Assembly: GCF_030269645.1 (NCBI RefSeq)
Contig: NZ_BSTR01000045.1
Coordinates: forward strand, 1 to 64,000
Reading direction: 5' to 3'
Source of the DNA: Actinokineospora sp. NBRC 105648
GTDB taxonomy: Bacteria > Actinomycetota > Actinomycetes > Mycobacteriales > Pseudonocardiaceae
DNA length: 64,000 nucleotides
Made by a program: the position numbers and the translations under genes
The notes under the pieces: generated by a model
Database searches by the model: none
What the model saw: only the letters and a program-made list of their open reading frames with translations
What the model was told of the DNA's origin: nothing
Shown: one piece after another, positions 8,780 through 17,800 of the stretch
Layout: every line of letters begins with the position of its first letter
How positions within the stretch are numbered: position 1 is the first letter of the stretch

Positions 8780-10243
8780 ATGGCTGTGCCCGAGAAGACG
8801 ATCCGGCCGAGGTCGATGTGGTGGCTGCTGGCCACCGTGCTCGTCGTCGAGCTGATGGACCTGCTGGACTCGACGATCGTCAACGTGGCGGGCCCGGCGC
8901 TGGAGCGGTCCCTGGGGACCAGCCCGGTGGGACTGCAGTGGGTGATCGGCGGCTACGCGCTCACCCTCGGCGCGGGCCTGGTGCTGGGCGGGCGGCTGGG
9001 CGACCGCTACGGGCGCCGCCCGATGTTCCTCGTCGGACTCGTCGGGTTCATCGCCGCGTCGCTGTTGTGCGCGATCGCGCCGAGCGTCGGCCTGCTGATC
9101 ACCTTCCGGCTGGTCCAGGGCGTGGCCGGGGCCATGATGCTGCCCCAGGGCCTGGGCATCCTGCGCGACAACCTCACCCCGCGCGACCTGACCAAGGCCC
9201 TCGCCGTGTTCGGTCCCGTGCTCGGGCTCGGCGGGGTGCTGGGCCCGGTGCTGGGTGGCGCGCTCGTGGACTGGGACCTGTTCGGTCTCGGCTGGCGGCT
9301 GGTGTTCCTGGTCAACGTGCCGGTCGGCCTCGCCGCGCTCCTGCTGTCGTGGCGGCTGGTGCCCCGCGGTGGCCGGACCCGGACGCTGCGGGTGGACATC
9401 GTCGGCGCCGTCCTCGTCGCCGCCGCGTCCGCGCTGCTGGTCCTGCCGCTCAACGAAGGGCAGTCCGCCGGGTGGCCGCTGTGGACCTGGCTGTCCCTCA
9501 CCGCGGCGGCGATCGGCTACGTGGCGTTCGCGCTGTGGCAGCGTCGCGTGGTGCGCCACGACCGTGCCCCGCTGGTCACGCCGAGCCTGTTCGGCAAGTC
9601 CGCGTTCACCGTCGGGCTGGTCGCGGTCGCGTTGTTCTTCGGTGGCCTGATCGGCACCCAGCTGGTGCTGACGTTCTTCCTGCAGATCGGGCAGGGCTTC
9701 ACCGCCGGGGAGGCCGGGCTGGGCAACCTCCCGGTCGCGCTGGGCACGGCCGTCGGCGGCGGCATCAGCGGCGGGCTGCTCGCCGCGAGACTCGGCCGCG
9801 CGGTGCTGCAGGCCGGCGCCGTGGTCCAGTTCGCCGGGATCGCGTGGCTGTGGCTCGCCCTGGCCGACACGACCGACTTCACGATCTGGCGGATCGTGCC
9901 CGGCAGCGTGGTCGCCGGGATCGGTGCGGGGATCGTGATCGCCGCGGTGTTCAACACCGTCCTCGGTGCCGTCGCCGACGACGAGGTCGGCTCCGCCTCC
10001 GGGGTCCTGTCCGCGGTCCAGTCCATCGGCGGCTCGGTCGGCGTCGCGGTGTTCAGCACCGTCTTCTTCGCCGGTGCGCTCACCGGCCAGGCCACCAGCA
10101 GCTTCCGCGACGCCCTCGTGGTCCAGGCGATCATCATCGGGCTGTTCCTGCTCATCTCGCCGCTGTTCCCCCGCCGGGCCCGCCCTGACGACACCGACGC
10201 GTCGGCGACCGCCACGCCTGCGAGCGTCGCCAATTCCCGCTGA
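8780..10243 (+). CDS. MFS drug exporter, DHA2 (14-TM) family
   Basis: A 487-residue polytopic membrane protein of the EmrB/QacA type. It begins with the DHA2 signature in TM1 (LLDSTIVNVAGPALE), and GGRLGDRYGRRP is MFS motif A between TM2 and TM3. Motif C-like GLGGVLGPVLGG lies in TM5. Hydrophobicity supports 14 segments. A GGAGAGAAG ribosome site precedes the ATG. Proton-driven drug efflux is the family role; the substrate is unknown. It lies between a MarR regulator and a flavin monooxygenase, a typical antibiotic-resistance arrangement. Confidence 0.93.
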   Translation: MAVPEKTIRPRSMWWLLATVLVVELMDLLDSTIVNVAGPALERSLGTSPVGLQWVIGGYALTLGAGLVLGGRLGDRYGRRPMFLVGLVGFIAASLLCAIAPSVGLLITFRLVQGVAGAMMLPQGLGILRDNLTPRDLTKALAVFGPVLGLGGVLGPVLGGALVDWDLFGLGWRLVFLVNVPVGLAALLLSWRLVPRGGRTRTLRVDIVGAVLVAAASALLVLPLNEGQSAGWPLWTWLSLTAAAIGYVAFALWQRRVVRHDRAPLVTPSLFGKSAFTVGLVAVALFFGGLIGTQLVLTFFLQIGQGFTAGEAGLGNLPVALGTAVGGGISGGLLAARLGRAVLQAGAVVQFAGIAWLWLALADTTDFTIWRIVPGSVVAGIGAGIVIAAVFNTVLGAVADDEVGSASGVLSAVQSIGGSVGVAVFSTVFFAGALTGQATSSFRDALVVQAIIIGLFLLISPLFPRRARPDDTDASATATPASVANSR

Positions 10244-10279
10244 CCGGCACACCCCCATCTCCTGTGAGGAGGACGTCTC

Positions 10280-11527
10280 GTGCCCCGTAGCGTCTTGATC
10301 TCCGGTGCCGGCATCGCCGGGCCCGCGCTGGCCTTCTGGCTCAACCGGTACGGCATGACCCCGACCGTGGTCGAACGCGCCACCGGGCCGCGTCCGGGTG
10401 GGCAGACGGTCGACCTGCGCGGCGCGGGCCGCACCGTCATCGAGCGCATGGGCCTGGAGCAGGCCGCGCGTGAGCGTGTCACCCACGAAGCGGGCCTGCA
10501 CTTCGTCGACGGCCGCGACCGCGTCCGGGCCGCGTTCGGCAGCGACGCCCTCGGCGGCGACGGGTTCGTCACCGAGCTGGAACTGCTGCGCGGCGAACTC
10601 GCCGACCTGCTCCACCAGCGGACCCGCGACGACACCGAGTACGTCTTCGGTGACCAGATCACCGACCTGACCGAGACCGGCGACGGCGTGGACGTCACCT
10701 TCCGCGCCGGCCCCGACCGCCGGTTCGACCTCGTCGTCCTGGCCGACGGGTTCCGCTCCCGCACCCGCGACCTGGTCTTCGGCGACATCGCCCGCACCCG
10801 GTCCTTCGGTCTCTACACCGCTTACTTCACCATTGCCCGCACCGAGTCCGACGGCAGCTGGGCCCGCTGGTACAACGCCCCCGGCCGCCGCGTCGTCCTC
10901 CTCCGCCCGGACAACCAGGGCACCACCCGCGCGTCGCTGTCGTTCCTCACCATCCAAAAAGGACTGGACCGGCTGCCGGCCCCGGCCCAGAAGCGGTTCT
11001 TGCGGCACCACTACGCCGACGCGGGCTGGGAAACCCCGCGCGTACTGGACGGCATGGAAGCCGCCCCGGACTTCTACTTCGAATCTATCGGGCAGATGCA
11101 CCTCAAGCAGTGGTCACGCGGCCGGATCGCCGTCGTCGGAGACGCGGGCTACTGCGCGTCCCCGCTCAGCGGGATGGGCACCAGCCTCGCCCTCGTCGGC
11201 GCCTACGTCCTCGCGGGCGAACTCGATCGGCACGCCGGCCACCGGGATGCCTTCCGCGCCTACGAAACCACGATGCGGCCCTACGTCACCCAAGCCCAGA
11301 AGGTGTCCTGGTTCGCGCCCCGGCTGGCGTCGCCGAAAACCCGCACCGGTATCCGGATCCTCAACACCCTTGCCGGCCTCGCCGCCAACCCCAGAGCCAC
11401 TCGCCTTGTCACCCGGTTCACCAACCCCCCATCCGACGCCATCGACCTCCCCACCTACCCCACCACCGACCACAGTGGACACTCGGCAGCATCAGCCGCG
11501 AACGACAGGGACGAACCCACTGGTTGA
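10280..11527 (+). CDS. FAD-dependent aromatic monooxygenase
   Basis: A 415-residue group A flavoprotein monooxygenase (p-hydroxybenzoate hydroxylase fold, similar in layout to TetX-like drug-inactivating enzymes). The FAD dinucleotide motif SGAGIAGPALAFWL is at residues 5-18, and GGQTVDLRGAG is the flavin-contact loop. The second FAD motif GDAGYCASPLSGMGTSLAL is near residue 287. GTG 10280 follows GTGAGGAGG by 8 bp. It likely hydroxylates the compound exported by the preceding MFS pump. The last ~20 residues run into sequence resembling the island repeats, so the native C-terminus may be altered. Confidence 0.92.
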   Translation: MPRSVLISGAGIAGPALAFWLNRYGMTPTVVERATGPRPGGQTVDLRGAGRTVIERMGLEQAARERVTHEAGLHFVDGRDRVRAAFGSDALGGDGFVTELELLRGELADLLHQRTRDDTEYVFGDQITDLTETGDGVDVTFRAGPDRRFDLVVLADGFRSRTRDLVFGDIARTRSFGLYTAYFTIARTESDGSWARWYNAPGRRVVLLRPDNQGTTRASLSFLTIQKGLDRLPAPAQKRFLRHHYADAGWETPRVLDGMEAAPDFYFESIGQMHLKQWSRGRIAVVGDAGYCASPLSGMGTSLALVGAYVLAGELDRHAGHRDAFRAYETTMRPYVTQAQKVSWFAPRLASPKTRTGIRILNTLAGLAANPRATRLVTRFTNPPSDAIDLPTYPTTDHSGHSAASAANDRDEPTG

Positions 11528-11640
11528 GAGCCCGACCCGAGGCCCGGCCGAGTGGAGTCGAGTGGTGGTGGATCGGGTCGTTTCTGGTGATCACGCCCGG
11601 TTGGCCAGGTGGGTTCGGGTGGCACACTGCCGGGCTGTGC
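11460..11640. repeat. Degenerate third copy of the tRNA-Lys island-end repeat
   Basis: Pieces of the ~310-bp repeats at 13.8 and 24.3 kb recur here in order and orientation. GACCACAGTGGACACTCGGCA differs at one position from the right-hand copy. GAACCCACTGGTTGAGAGCC differs at two positions from the tRNA-derived stretch. GTCGTTTCTGGTGATCACGC resembles the element side. The terminator and most of the tRNA fragment are deleted. It is probably an older scar of the same kind, but the match is weak. Confidence 0.4.
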
Positions 11641-11667
11641 TGGGCGGGTAGGTCGGTGGCTGAGGGC

Positions 11668-13638
11668 TCAGCGCTGGTTCTCGTGGACCGTGACCACCGA
11701 TCCGGGTTCGCGTTCCACCCGAAGGACGTTGGCGTTGATGCCGAGGGTGCGCACGGCGTTGGGCAGTCGGTCGTCGTGGGTGAGGACGATGACCTGGCGT
11801 TTGGCCGCCAGCCTGTCCAGCACCCCGGCGAACCCGTCGACCGTGGCCGCGTCCATGGCCTGGACCGGGTCGTCGAGGACGAGGAACCGGAACGGGCTCG
11901 TCGGGCGGGTCGCTCTGGGCAGGAACAGGGCCAGGGTCAGCGCGTGCAGTTCGCCCTGGCTCATGACGCCGATGGCCTCGGCCCCGATGCCGTCCAGGGC
12001 GACGCCGAGCCGCACCCGGCGCATGGTGCCCTTCCCGGTGAGCTGCACGTCGCCGAGGTTGATGTGGCCGTCGTGGCGCAGCGCGGCCCACACCGTCTTG
12101 GCGTGACCGCTGATCTCGGCCACGCGCTCGTCGCGGAGCTTGCCCACCTGGGCGGCCAGGAAGGTCGCGGCCTCGTCCGCGTCGACGGTCTCGCGCTCAG
12201 CCTGGTTGGCGCGGTCGGCCAAGTCGCACCAGGCGGCTACCCGGGCCGCGATCGGCGCCCAGGTGTCCTCGGCCCCCGCCAGTGCCTGCCCGGCCTGGTC
12301 GCGCAACTCCGCCACGGCGGCGGTGAGGATCGCGCCCGCACGGTCGAGGTGCTCTGCCAACCGGACCGGGTCTTGCGGCGCTGTCGCCCACACCTCCCAC
12401 GCGGAAGTCGCCGCTGCCGCGGCGGGCAGGGCGAAGCGCGGGGTCGACGGCGGTCGGGGCACTGACGCGATGAGCACCGTCGCCCGGCGCACGGCGTCCT
12501 CGACCCGCCGCCGGGCCGCGCGGTACGCGGTCGCGTCCCTGTCCTCGGCGGCCAGTCCGGCCCGCGCGCGGGCGCTCCACTCCTCGTCGAGCACGCCGTG
12601 CCCGCACACCGGGCATGGGCCGTCGCCGTGCTCGGTGTGCAGGGCCAGCGCCTGCCGCAGCAGCGCGGAGCGCGCCTCGGCTTGGTCGGCCACGGCGACG
12701 GCGTTCCGGGCGAGCACATCGGCGGCGGCGCGCAACTCCCCGACGACCTCGGCCACCGGCGGCACCTCGGCCTCGCTCAGCGCGCGCAGCGCGACCAGGT
12801 CTTCGAGCTGGCCACTGCCCGTGCCGGTGACGAGCGCCCGGATCGCGGCGGTGTCCACGCGGCGGCGGCCCAGCGCGGCGCGCACCCGCTCGGCGCGAGG
12901 ATCGTCCACGGCCTCCAGCAGTTGCTTGAGCTCACGCCGCTCGCCCGTCATCTCGCTTACCGGGGCGCGCAACCGCTTGACCTCGTCAGCCAGTTCTTTC
13001 TGCGCGTCGGTGATCCGATCGATGCCCAGGACGGCGTCGATCTTGTCGAACAGCCTCGTCGGACCGTCGGTGAGCAGGCCACCGACCTCGTCGTAGGAGA
13101 GCAATGGGCGGTAGAGCTCGATCGCCCGCGCCCACCCGAGCGCTCCGGCACCGGCCTCCGGCTCGCCGTCACCACGCCGCACCCAGACCGACCGGTCGGC
13201 CAGCCCCGCACCGTCACCCCAGTCGACCCCGACGACGGTCGACCCTACACCTTCCTCGACGAACTCGGCACGGATCGCCGACTCACCGTGGTGGACGTTG
13301 CGCCAGTTCTCACGCCAGATCTTGGTCCGACGACTCCACCGGTAGGTGTCGCCGGTCAGCGCCAGCTCCAGCGCCTCGGCGAAGCTGGACTTGCCGGAAC
13401 CGTTGCGCCCCAACACGATCGTCAGCCCATTGGCGGGCACCAGCGCCAGCCGCGACGACGGCCCCACCCCGCGGAACCCGGCGACGGTGACCGCGCTGAG
13501 AAACACCCGGGCACTCCGCTCCGGTGCTTGGTCGCCACCCCCAGACCGGTCGGCGAGCGCCTTGGCGACTAACGCCGCCGCACCCCCGCCCAACTGCTGC
13601 CGGGCGAGATCGGTCACCAACTCCGCCGGAGTGTCCAC
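11668..13638 (-). CDS. Rad50/SMC-like AAA ATPase with zinc-hook motif
   Basis: A 656-residue ABC-class ATPase. Walker A GRNGSGKSS lies near residue 78 in a RecF/Rad50-like N-lobe (FLSAVTVAGFRGVG). A helical middle section carries a CPVCGHG zinc-hook-like motif near residue 346. The C-lobe has the signature MSQGELHAL (near 562), Walker B FLVLDDP (near 585) and the H-loop VIVLTHDD. The coiled arms are short compared with Rad50. The start at 13638 is taken because GAGGGGG lies 5 bp before this GTG; 13668 is the longest frame. No partner nuclease is adjacent. A stand-alone DNA-repair or anti-phage role is plausible. Confidence 0.85.
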   Translation of the reverse strand: MDTPAELVTDLARQQLGGGAAALVAKALADRSGGGDQAPERSARVFLSAVTVAGFRGVGPSSRLALVPANGLTIVLGRNGSGKSSFAEALELALTGDTYRWSRRTKIWRENWRNVHHGESAIRAEFVEEGVGSTVVGVDWGDGAGLADRSVWVRRGDGEPEAGAGALGWARAIELYRPLLSYDEVGGLLTDGPTRLFDKIDAVLGIDRITDAQKELADEVKRLRAPVSEMTGERRELKQLLEAVDDPRAERVRAALGRRRVDTAAIRALVTGTGSGQLEDLVALRALSEAEVPPVAEVVGELRAAADVLARNAVAVADQAEARSALLRQALALHTEHGDGPCPVCGHGVLDEEWSARARAGLAAEDRDATAYRAARRRVEDAVRRATVLIASVPRPPSTPRFALPAAAAATSAWEVWATAPQDPVRLAEHLDRAGAILTAAVAELRDQAGQALAGAEDTWAPIAARVAAWCDLADRANQAERETVDADEAATFLAAQVGKLRDERVAEISGHAKTVWAALRHDGHINLGDVQLTGKGTMRRVRLGVALDGIGAEAIGVMSQGELHALTLALFLPRATRPTSPFRFLVLDDPVQAMDAATVDGFAGVLDRLAAKRQVIVLTHDDRLPNAVRTLGINANVLRVEREPGSVVTVHENQR

Positions 13639-13811
13639 CACAGCCCCCTCGTCGCATCGCCCCGCCACGGTAGCGAACGGTGATCACCACGCCGTCGCCC
13701 TGCTCGCGACGCGACTGGGGGAGGCCGCACAGGCGCACAATCACACGCCGCGTCTTCTCGGGCCCGCAGCAGACCACAGTGGACACACAGCAAGATCCCC
13801 GGGAACAGCAA

Positions 13812-13845
13812 ATCCCCAGGTCAACAGAGAAGTTGACCTGGGGAT
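13812..13845. terminator. 14-bp perfect hairpin beyond tRNA-Lys 3' fragment (left)
   Basis: The stem ATCCCCAGGTCAAC pairs perfectly with GTTGACCTGGGGAT around the loop AGAGAA. It lies 3 bp beyond the CCA end of the tRNA fragment, where the original tRNA gene would have terminated. It may also stop transcripts from the adjacent ATPase region. Confidence 0.8.
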
Positions 13846-13848
13846 CTG

Positions 13849-13896
13849 TGGTGCGCCGCCAGGGACTCGAACCCCGAACCCGCTGGTTAAGAGCCA
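13849..13896 (-). pseudogene. tRNA-Lys(CTT) 3' fragment (left att copy)
   Basis: On the minus strand this reads TGGCTCTTAACCAGCGGGTT, then a T-arm with GGTTCGAGTCCC, and ends GGCGCACCA. The anticodon loop CTCTTAA gives anticodon CTT. The acceptor 5' strand, D-arm and 5' half of the anticodon stem are absent, replaced by unrelated DNA. It cannot make a tRNA and is best read as a recombination scar. Confidence 0.85.
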
Positions 13897-14149
13897 ATTT
13901 GACGACCTGTCGGCGGTGTCGAGTGATGCCGCGCCGAGTCGTTTCTGCTGGTCGCGTCCAGCCCCGGCTGTCGGATGATGCCGCCTGCTGGTGCGGTGTG
14001 CCGGTCCCCTCGGGCACGGCTCGGGCGCGTGCGTGTCGGCGCTGGTGTCGGTCCACCAAGTGCGGGGCGTCGAACTCGCTGCCACGGCCGTGGTCGCGGC
14101 AAGCGCACGATCGGCGCAAGTCTGAAGTGTCACATAGCCGTCATTCGGG

Positions 14150-14683
14150 TCAGAACGACAGGAAGCTGATCACGTTGTCTTTACTTGGGTAGGAGTGTGT
14201 ACCTTCGGCTGTTCCGGTATTCCAGAAGTTGTCGGGATTCGGAGTCATGTACTGCTCATCTTTGGTGGTGACACAGGGAACGTCGTAGTCGCTCTCGATG
14301 GCGTCAATCAACTTCACTCCCCATTGCTGGTTTTCGGCGGGGAAAGGTAGTGAATTGTCGCACTTGTCGAGCATCAACTGGCCGCCGTGTGCGACGACGC
14401 ACATGTCGGGGTATTTCTCGTCCTGGCTGACGATGTGACGCGTACTCCGGTCGTAGGACCACTGCTGGTTCGACTGGTTGCCATCGCACGCGGTGCCGAT
14501 GATCTGATACTTCTTTTGCAGCGTTTGCCACGGGCCGATGGTGGCGCACTGCTTGAACGCGACTGATTGCATCAGGAAGGGCGTGTCCGGGAAGTCTTCA
14601 AGCGTTGGTGTGGCCGTGGCCGGAAGCCCCAGCGAGACGAACATCAAGCCGGCGGTGACGGTTGCCCTGGCGAGTATGGACAT
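14150..14683 (-). CDS. Secreted ricin-B-like lectin-domain protein
   Basis: A 177-residue exported protein. Residues 1-26 form a signal peptide (MSILARATVTAGLMFVSLG, cleavage near ATATP). The mature part has two QxW-type motifs (SNQQWSYDR and ENQQWGVKL) with paired cysteines, as in ricin B/RICIN beta-trefoil lectins. ATG 14683 has GAGGA 6 bp upstream; a frame extending 50 codons further has no support. It is the outermost member of a small secreted family found at 15.1-18.2 kb and is transcribed away from them. The ligand is unknown. Confidence 0.75.
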   Translation of the reverse strand: MSILARATVTAGLMFVSLGLPATATPTLEDFPDTPFLMQSVAFKQCATIGPWQTLQKKYQIIGTACDGNQSNQQWSYDRSTRHIVSQDEKYPDMCVVAHGGQLMLDKCDNSLPFPAENQQWGVKLIDAIESDYDVPCVTTKDEQYMTPNPDNFWNTGTAEGTHSYPSKDNVISFLSF

Positions 14684-14960
14684 CAGTATCCTCACGGTCA
14701 GTCGATATCGACCGGATGGTAAACCCGGCCACGGCACTGCCGCCGCGCGTATACACGATCGGCTGACATCCACAGTGGACCACGGGTCAGCCGGGATCTT
14801 CAGCTTCACGCAAGGCGCCAGCCGCGCGACCACGGATACGACTACCTGGGTCGCTGTGCGGGATGTGCTGCGGCTGCGGGCGCGGTGATATCGGCGAGGT
14901 CGCAGTCAGCGCGCAGGCCGCCGGGCCGTGTGGCGCAGTCGACCGATACTGCGAGTAAAC

Positions 14961-15235
14961 ATGGCCGGCTCGCGCGTGGTGGCGAACCGGCGTGTTACTC
15001 GCTGTTTTCATACAGTGGCGCTATGTCACGAATTACTCACCCGGTGGAGGGAACCGTCCACTCTGGCCGGTGACAGAACCTGATTCGTGGTGACGTCTGG
15101 GACATGGTGCCGCGACAGTGGGGCGCGTTGATCCACGAGTTCAGGGAGGGCGCAATGCGCAAGACCACTCCGGCGGGCGCCGCTGTGGTCGCGGCGGCGT
15201 TGTCGATCGCGGTGCGGTGTCACCGGCCTACGCGG
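14961..15235. repeat. Duplicated promoter and signal-peptide segment, copy 1
   Basis: About 200 bp upstream of the gene start at 15155 and its signal-peptide codons match 17521-17800. Shared blocks include GCGGTGGC-like, GTGACGTCT, ACATGG and GCCGCGA stretches in the same order. The similarity ends shortly after the signal-peptide cleavage site. This records a tandem duplication of gene plus promoter. Confidence 0.7.
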
Positions 15236-15378
15236 AGTTCCCAACGAAATCTTCGATTAACCGCACGTTCTGGGCCCCTTACCAGCGTCACGATGGGCCA
15301 TTCGTCAGTTTCGCCCACCTCGCGGACGGGACGACTCCGCACAACGTAGCGCCGTTCGCGTTCGCCGTCCTCGACTGA
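15155..15378 (+). pseudogene. Deleted and frameshifted paralog of the 17716 secreted lectin
   Basis: The start MRKTTPAGAAVVAAALSIA is nearly the signal peptide of the gene at 17716. One base is missing in the run after CGATCG, which moves the rest (AVSPAYAEFP) to another frame. The following FWAPYQRHDGPFVSFAHLADG matches the extreme C-terminus of the 17716 protein (FWRPSRNAYGRYFTAYHVTDG). About 100 residues of the lectin core between them are missing. It cannot encode a working protein. Confidence 0.75.
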
Positions 15379-15486
15379 CACCTCCGCTCCTCGCCCGAGC
15401 GCCGTCCCGGGGCGAGAGGTTGATGACCGCAGGTCATCGTCGAGTCGGTTTCCGAACAGCTTTGATAAAGCAAACCTGGGAGTGTC

Positions 15487-15996
15487 ATGAGTTCGAACAA
15501 GTCTCTACGTGCGCGCGCTGCGGTTCTCGCCGCGTGTGTGGTGGGGTTGTCCTTGATCACCGTTTCGCCCGCCTACGCGGACGTCCCGCCCGCAGGTAAG
15601 CAGTTCCGGATCACGTTGTCCTGGAATGGCGAGAGTGAGCGACTGTGCGTGGGCAGCCTCCCTGTCCCGTCGTCCAAGGTCAGGAAGTTCCCCGCGCTTC
15701 CCTGCGACGGCAGCACCGCGCAGTTGTGGAAGCGTTCCGACAACGGCCGCTGCATCCAGAACGTCGCCCACCCCCGGAGCATCGCCCTGTTCGACATCCT
15801 CCAGCGGTTGTGCCAACGAGGTGTCAAGGGCCCCATGCAGTGGACCCAGGACGCACAGGGCCGGGTCACGCACAAGGGCACGTACCTGGACTACTGGGGC
15901 GTCAGCGAGGAATACGGCCACCGCTACCTGGTCGTCTACCGGGCCAGTGGCTCGACCGCCACCGATGCGGGCCTCTTCACGTTCGAAGAGGTCTGA
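15487..15996 (+). CDS. Secreted ricin-B-like family protein
   Basis: A 169-residue exported protein with a signal peptide of about 32 residues (ARAAVLAACVVGLSLITVSPAYA, cleaved after AYA). The mature part has the lectin-like QLW motif (STAQLWKRSDNGRCIQNV) and four cysteines. The C-terminal YWGVSEEYGHRYLVVYRASG aligns with the C-termini of the proteins at 15155 and 17716. GGGAG precedes the ATG. It is the second full-length member of the island's small secreted family. Carbohydrate binding is inferred from the fold. Confidence 0.75.
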   Translation: MSSNKSLRARAAVLAACVVGLSLITVSPAYADVPPAGKQFRITLSWNGESERLCVGSLPVPSSKVRKFPALPCDGSTAQLWKRSDNGRCIQNVAHPRSIALFDILQRLCQRGVKGPMQWTQDAQGRVTHKGTYLDYWGVSEEYGHRYLVVYRASGSTATDAGLFTFEEV

Positions 15997-16105
15997 GCAC
16001 ACCCCCCGACATCCGCGTGCCCCCGGGCGCGCGCGACACCATCCGCCCCAGGGCCATCGCCGGCGCACCGGCAGGCCCGGCCACTGACACCCGAAGGTGA
16101 TCTCC

Positions 16106-16495
16106 ATGCTCGATGTTCCCTCGTTCGCCCGCGCCGCCGCTCGACTCGGGGTCGCCGTGGCCCTGGTCGCCATCCCGGTGTCCGCTGCCGGTCTCGCTCA
16201 CGCCCAAGAGCCGGTCGAGTACTTGTGCGGTGAGGTCGTCACCGACAACGACCTCCTCACCGCAGCGAGCCAGTGCGTGGGCGGACCCACCGACTACGAC
16301 GGTCCCGCCACCGTCGTCGACTTCCTCGAGGGGGTGGTCTGGTCCTGTGACCGCGTGGTCACCGAGGTCGACCCCAACGTGGACGACCCCGACTTCTCCC
16401 GCATCACCGAAACCGAGAACTGTGTCCTCGCGTCGACCGACGACCCCAACCCGAGCGACCCCGTCTCCGGTGAGTCTGCGGATTCGGGCAGGTAG
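16106..16495 (+). CDS. Small secreted acidic protein, unknown family
   Basis: A 129-residue protein with a clear signal peptide (about residues 1-32, ending AGLAHAQE). The mature part is acidic (repeated DDP, NVDDPD) with four cysteines (CGEVV, QCVGG, SCDRV, NCVLA) that could form two disulfides. GAAGGTGA lies 7 bp before the ATG. No family was recognised. Its place among lectin-like secreted proteins suggests an extracellular role with them. Confidence 0.65.
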   Translation: MLDVPSFARAAARLGVAVALVAIPVSAAGLAHAQEPVEYLCGEVVTDNDLLTAASQCVGGPTDYDGPATVVDFLEGVVWSCDRVVTEVDPNVDDPDFSRITETENCVLASTDDPNPSDPVSGESADSGR

Positions 16496-16680
16496 CACGC
16501 CTGCGGGGAGTCGGGTGCCCGCGCACCGCGCGGGCACCCTCGGGAATCAAGAGCGTCCTGGGACCGCCAGATCAGGAACAGTTCATTCGAGGCTGCCGCC
16601 TTCCACTTCTTTGCTGCACAACGGTTACGTCCACCTCTGCCCGCTCGCCACGTCATGTGTGTTCGATCGACGGAGCTGTC

Positions 16681-17480
16681 GTGATTCTTGAGCGTTCGCT
16701 GTCGGCGGGTGAGGCAGGACTGGCCATGTCGGGGACTCCGGTGGTGGTCGCCTGGACCGTGCGCGGCTCCCTCGACGTGGCCGTGTTGCACCGCGCGGTC
16801 CGTTGCCTCTCGGTCGCGCATCCCGTTCTCACGGCCCGCCTGGCCCAGACAGCCAAAGGCTTGATCCTGCGCGCGGACACCACCGACGTACCCGACCTGA
16901 GTATCGCCGCGCCGGGGTTCGATCTCGCGGACACCCGGTTCTTCGAGATCGGGGAACCGCTGTTCCGCGCCATCATCCACCCGCACGCCGACGGGAGCCA
17001 CACGGTCGTTCTGGTCACCGGGCACACGATCAGCGACGGATCATGCATGCTCGCCCTGCACCACCTCCTGTGGTCCGTCTACACCGCCCTGTCCGAAGGC
17101 CACCGCCCGCCCGCGCCCACCGGCCCGCTTGCTCTCCCGGCGGCGGCCGACGACGGGCTGCGTTCCCGCTACGACCACACCGACATCGAAGCGTTCCTCA
17201 CCGTCCGATCCCAGCGCGGAACCGGGCCGCGCCCGGCGGTCATCGAGCCGTTGGCCGCACGCGACGGCCAACCAGGACCCGAGACCGGGATACACCTGCA
17301 CCGCGTCGTCCTCGACCCGACGCAGAGCACCGCCTTAGCTCAGCGCGCCACCGCCGCGGGCACCACGACACACGGACTGCTCTGCGGCACACTCCTGACC
17401 GCCGCCCGCTCCCTCATCACCCCGACAACGGGACCACTACCGCTCAGCGGTTGGTTGGGCTCCGCAGGGCGTAGGTGGGC
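16681..17480 (+). pseudogene. Truncated condensation/PapA-type acyltransferase
   Basis: The N-terminal two-thirds of a CoA-dependent acyltransferase resembles PapA5 and NRPS condensation domains: ILERSLSAGEAGLAM start, TARLAQTAKG, the HxxxD-type active-site motif GHTISDG (near residue 122) and ALHHLLW. GGAG sits before GTG 16681. Similarity stops near 17455-17480, after about 265 of the usual 420 residues. The frame then runs by chance through duplicated DNA into the secreted-protein gene at 17716. Loss of the C-terminal half should inactivate it. Confidence 0.7.
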
Positions 17481-17520
17481 ATGGTGGCGCCGGTGTGGCT
17501 GGTTGGTCGGATCACGTGGA

Positions 17521-17800
17521 TATCGGTCGGTTTCGCGCGCGGTGGCAAACGGGTGTGCTACCCGCCGTTTCGGCAGGTTGACATTAGGTCACAGAATCCT
17601 CACTCGATGGTGGGGACTTTCCACACTGGTCGGTGACCGAGTCCGTTTCGTGGTGACGTCTCGAACATGGCGCCGCGATAGTGATGGCGTTGATTCGCTA
17701 GTTCATGGAGGTGTCATGCGCAAGATCATCCTGGCGGGTGCGGCTGTGGTCGCGGCGGTGTTGTCGGTCGGGGGTGCGGTGTCACCGGCTTCTGCCGAGA
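17521..17800. repeat. Duplicated promoter and signal-peptide segment, copy 2
   Basis: This is the partner of 14961-15235. Its left edge lies just after the point where the acyltransferase gene loses similarity to its family. Insertion of this duplicated block probably cut that gene. Confidence 0.65.

Larger units (their letters stand above)
13756..14067. repeat. Island-end direct repeat, left copy (attachment-site scar)
   Basis: About 312 bp are repeated in the same orientation at 24219-24529, roughly 90% identical by eye. From left to right it holds a GACCACAGTGGACAC stretch, a terminator hairpin, the 3' 48 nt of a tRNA-Lys gene on the minus strand, and about 170 bp of element-derived DNA ending GTCGGTCCACCAAGTGCGG. 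This is the structure left when an integrative element recombines into a tRNA 3' end. Confidence 0.85.

Noticed and set aside
8657-11101. An 814-codon minus-strand frame across the MFS and monooxygenase genes
   Set aside because: Antisense shadow of two well-supported genes, low-complexity Gly/Gln/Asp/Arg composition, no domain.
13849-13896. A functional tRNA-Lys gene
   Set aside because: Only the 3' half is present; the D-arm and 5' acceptor strand are missing in both copies.
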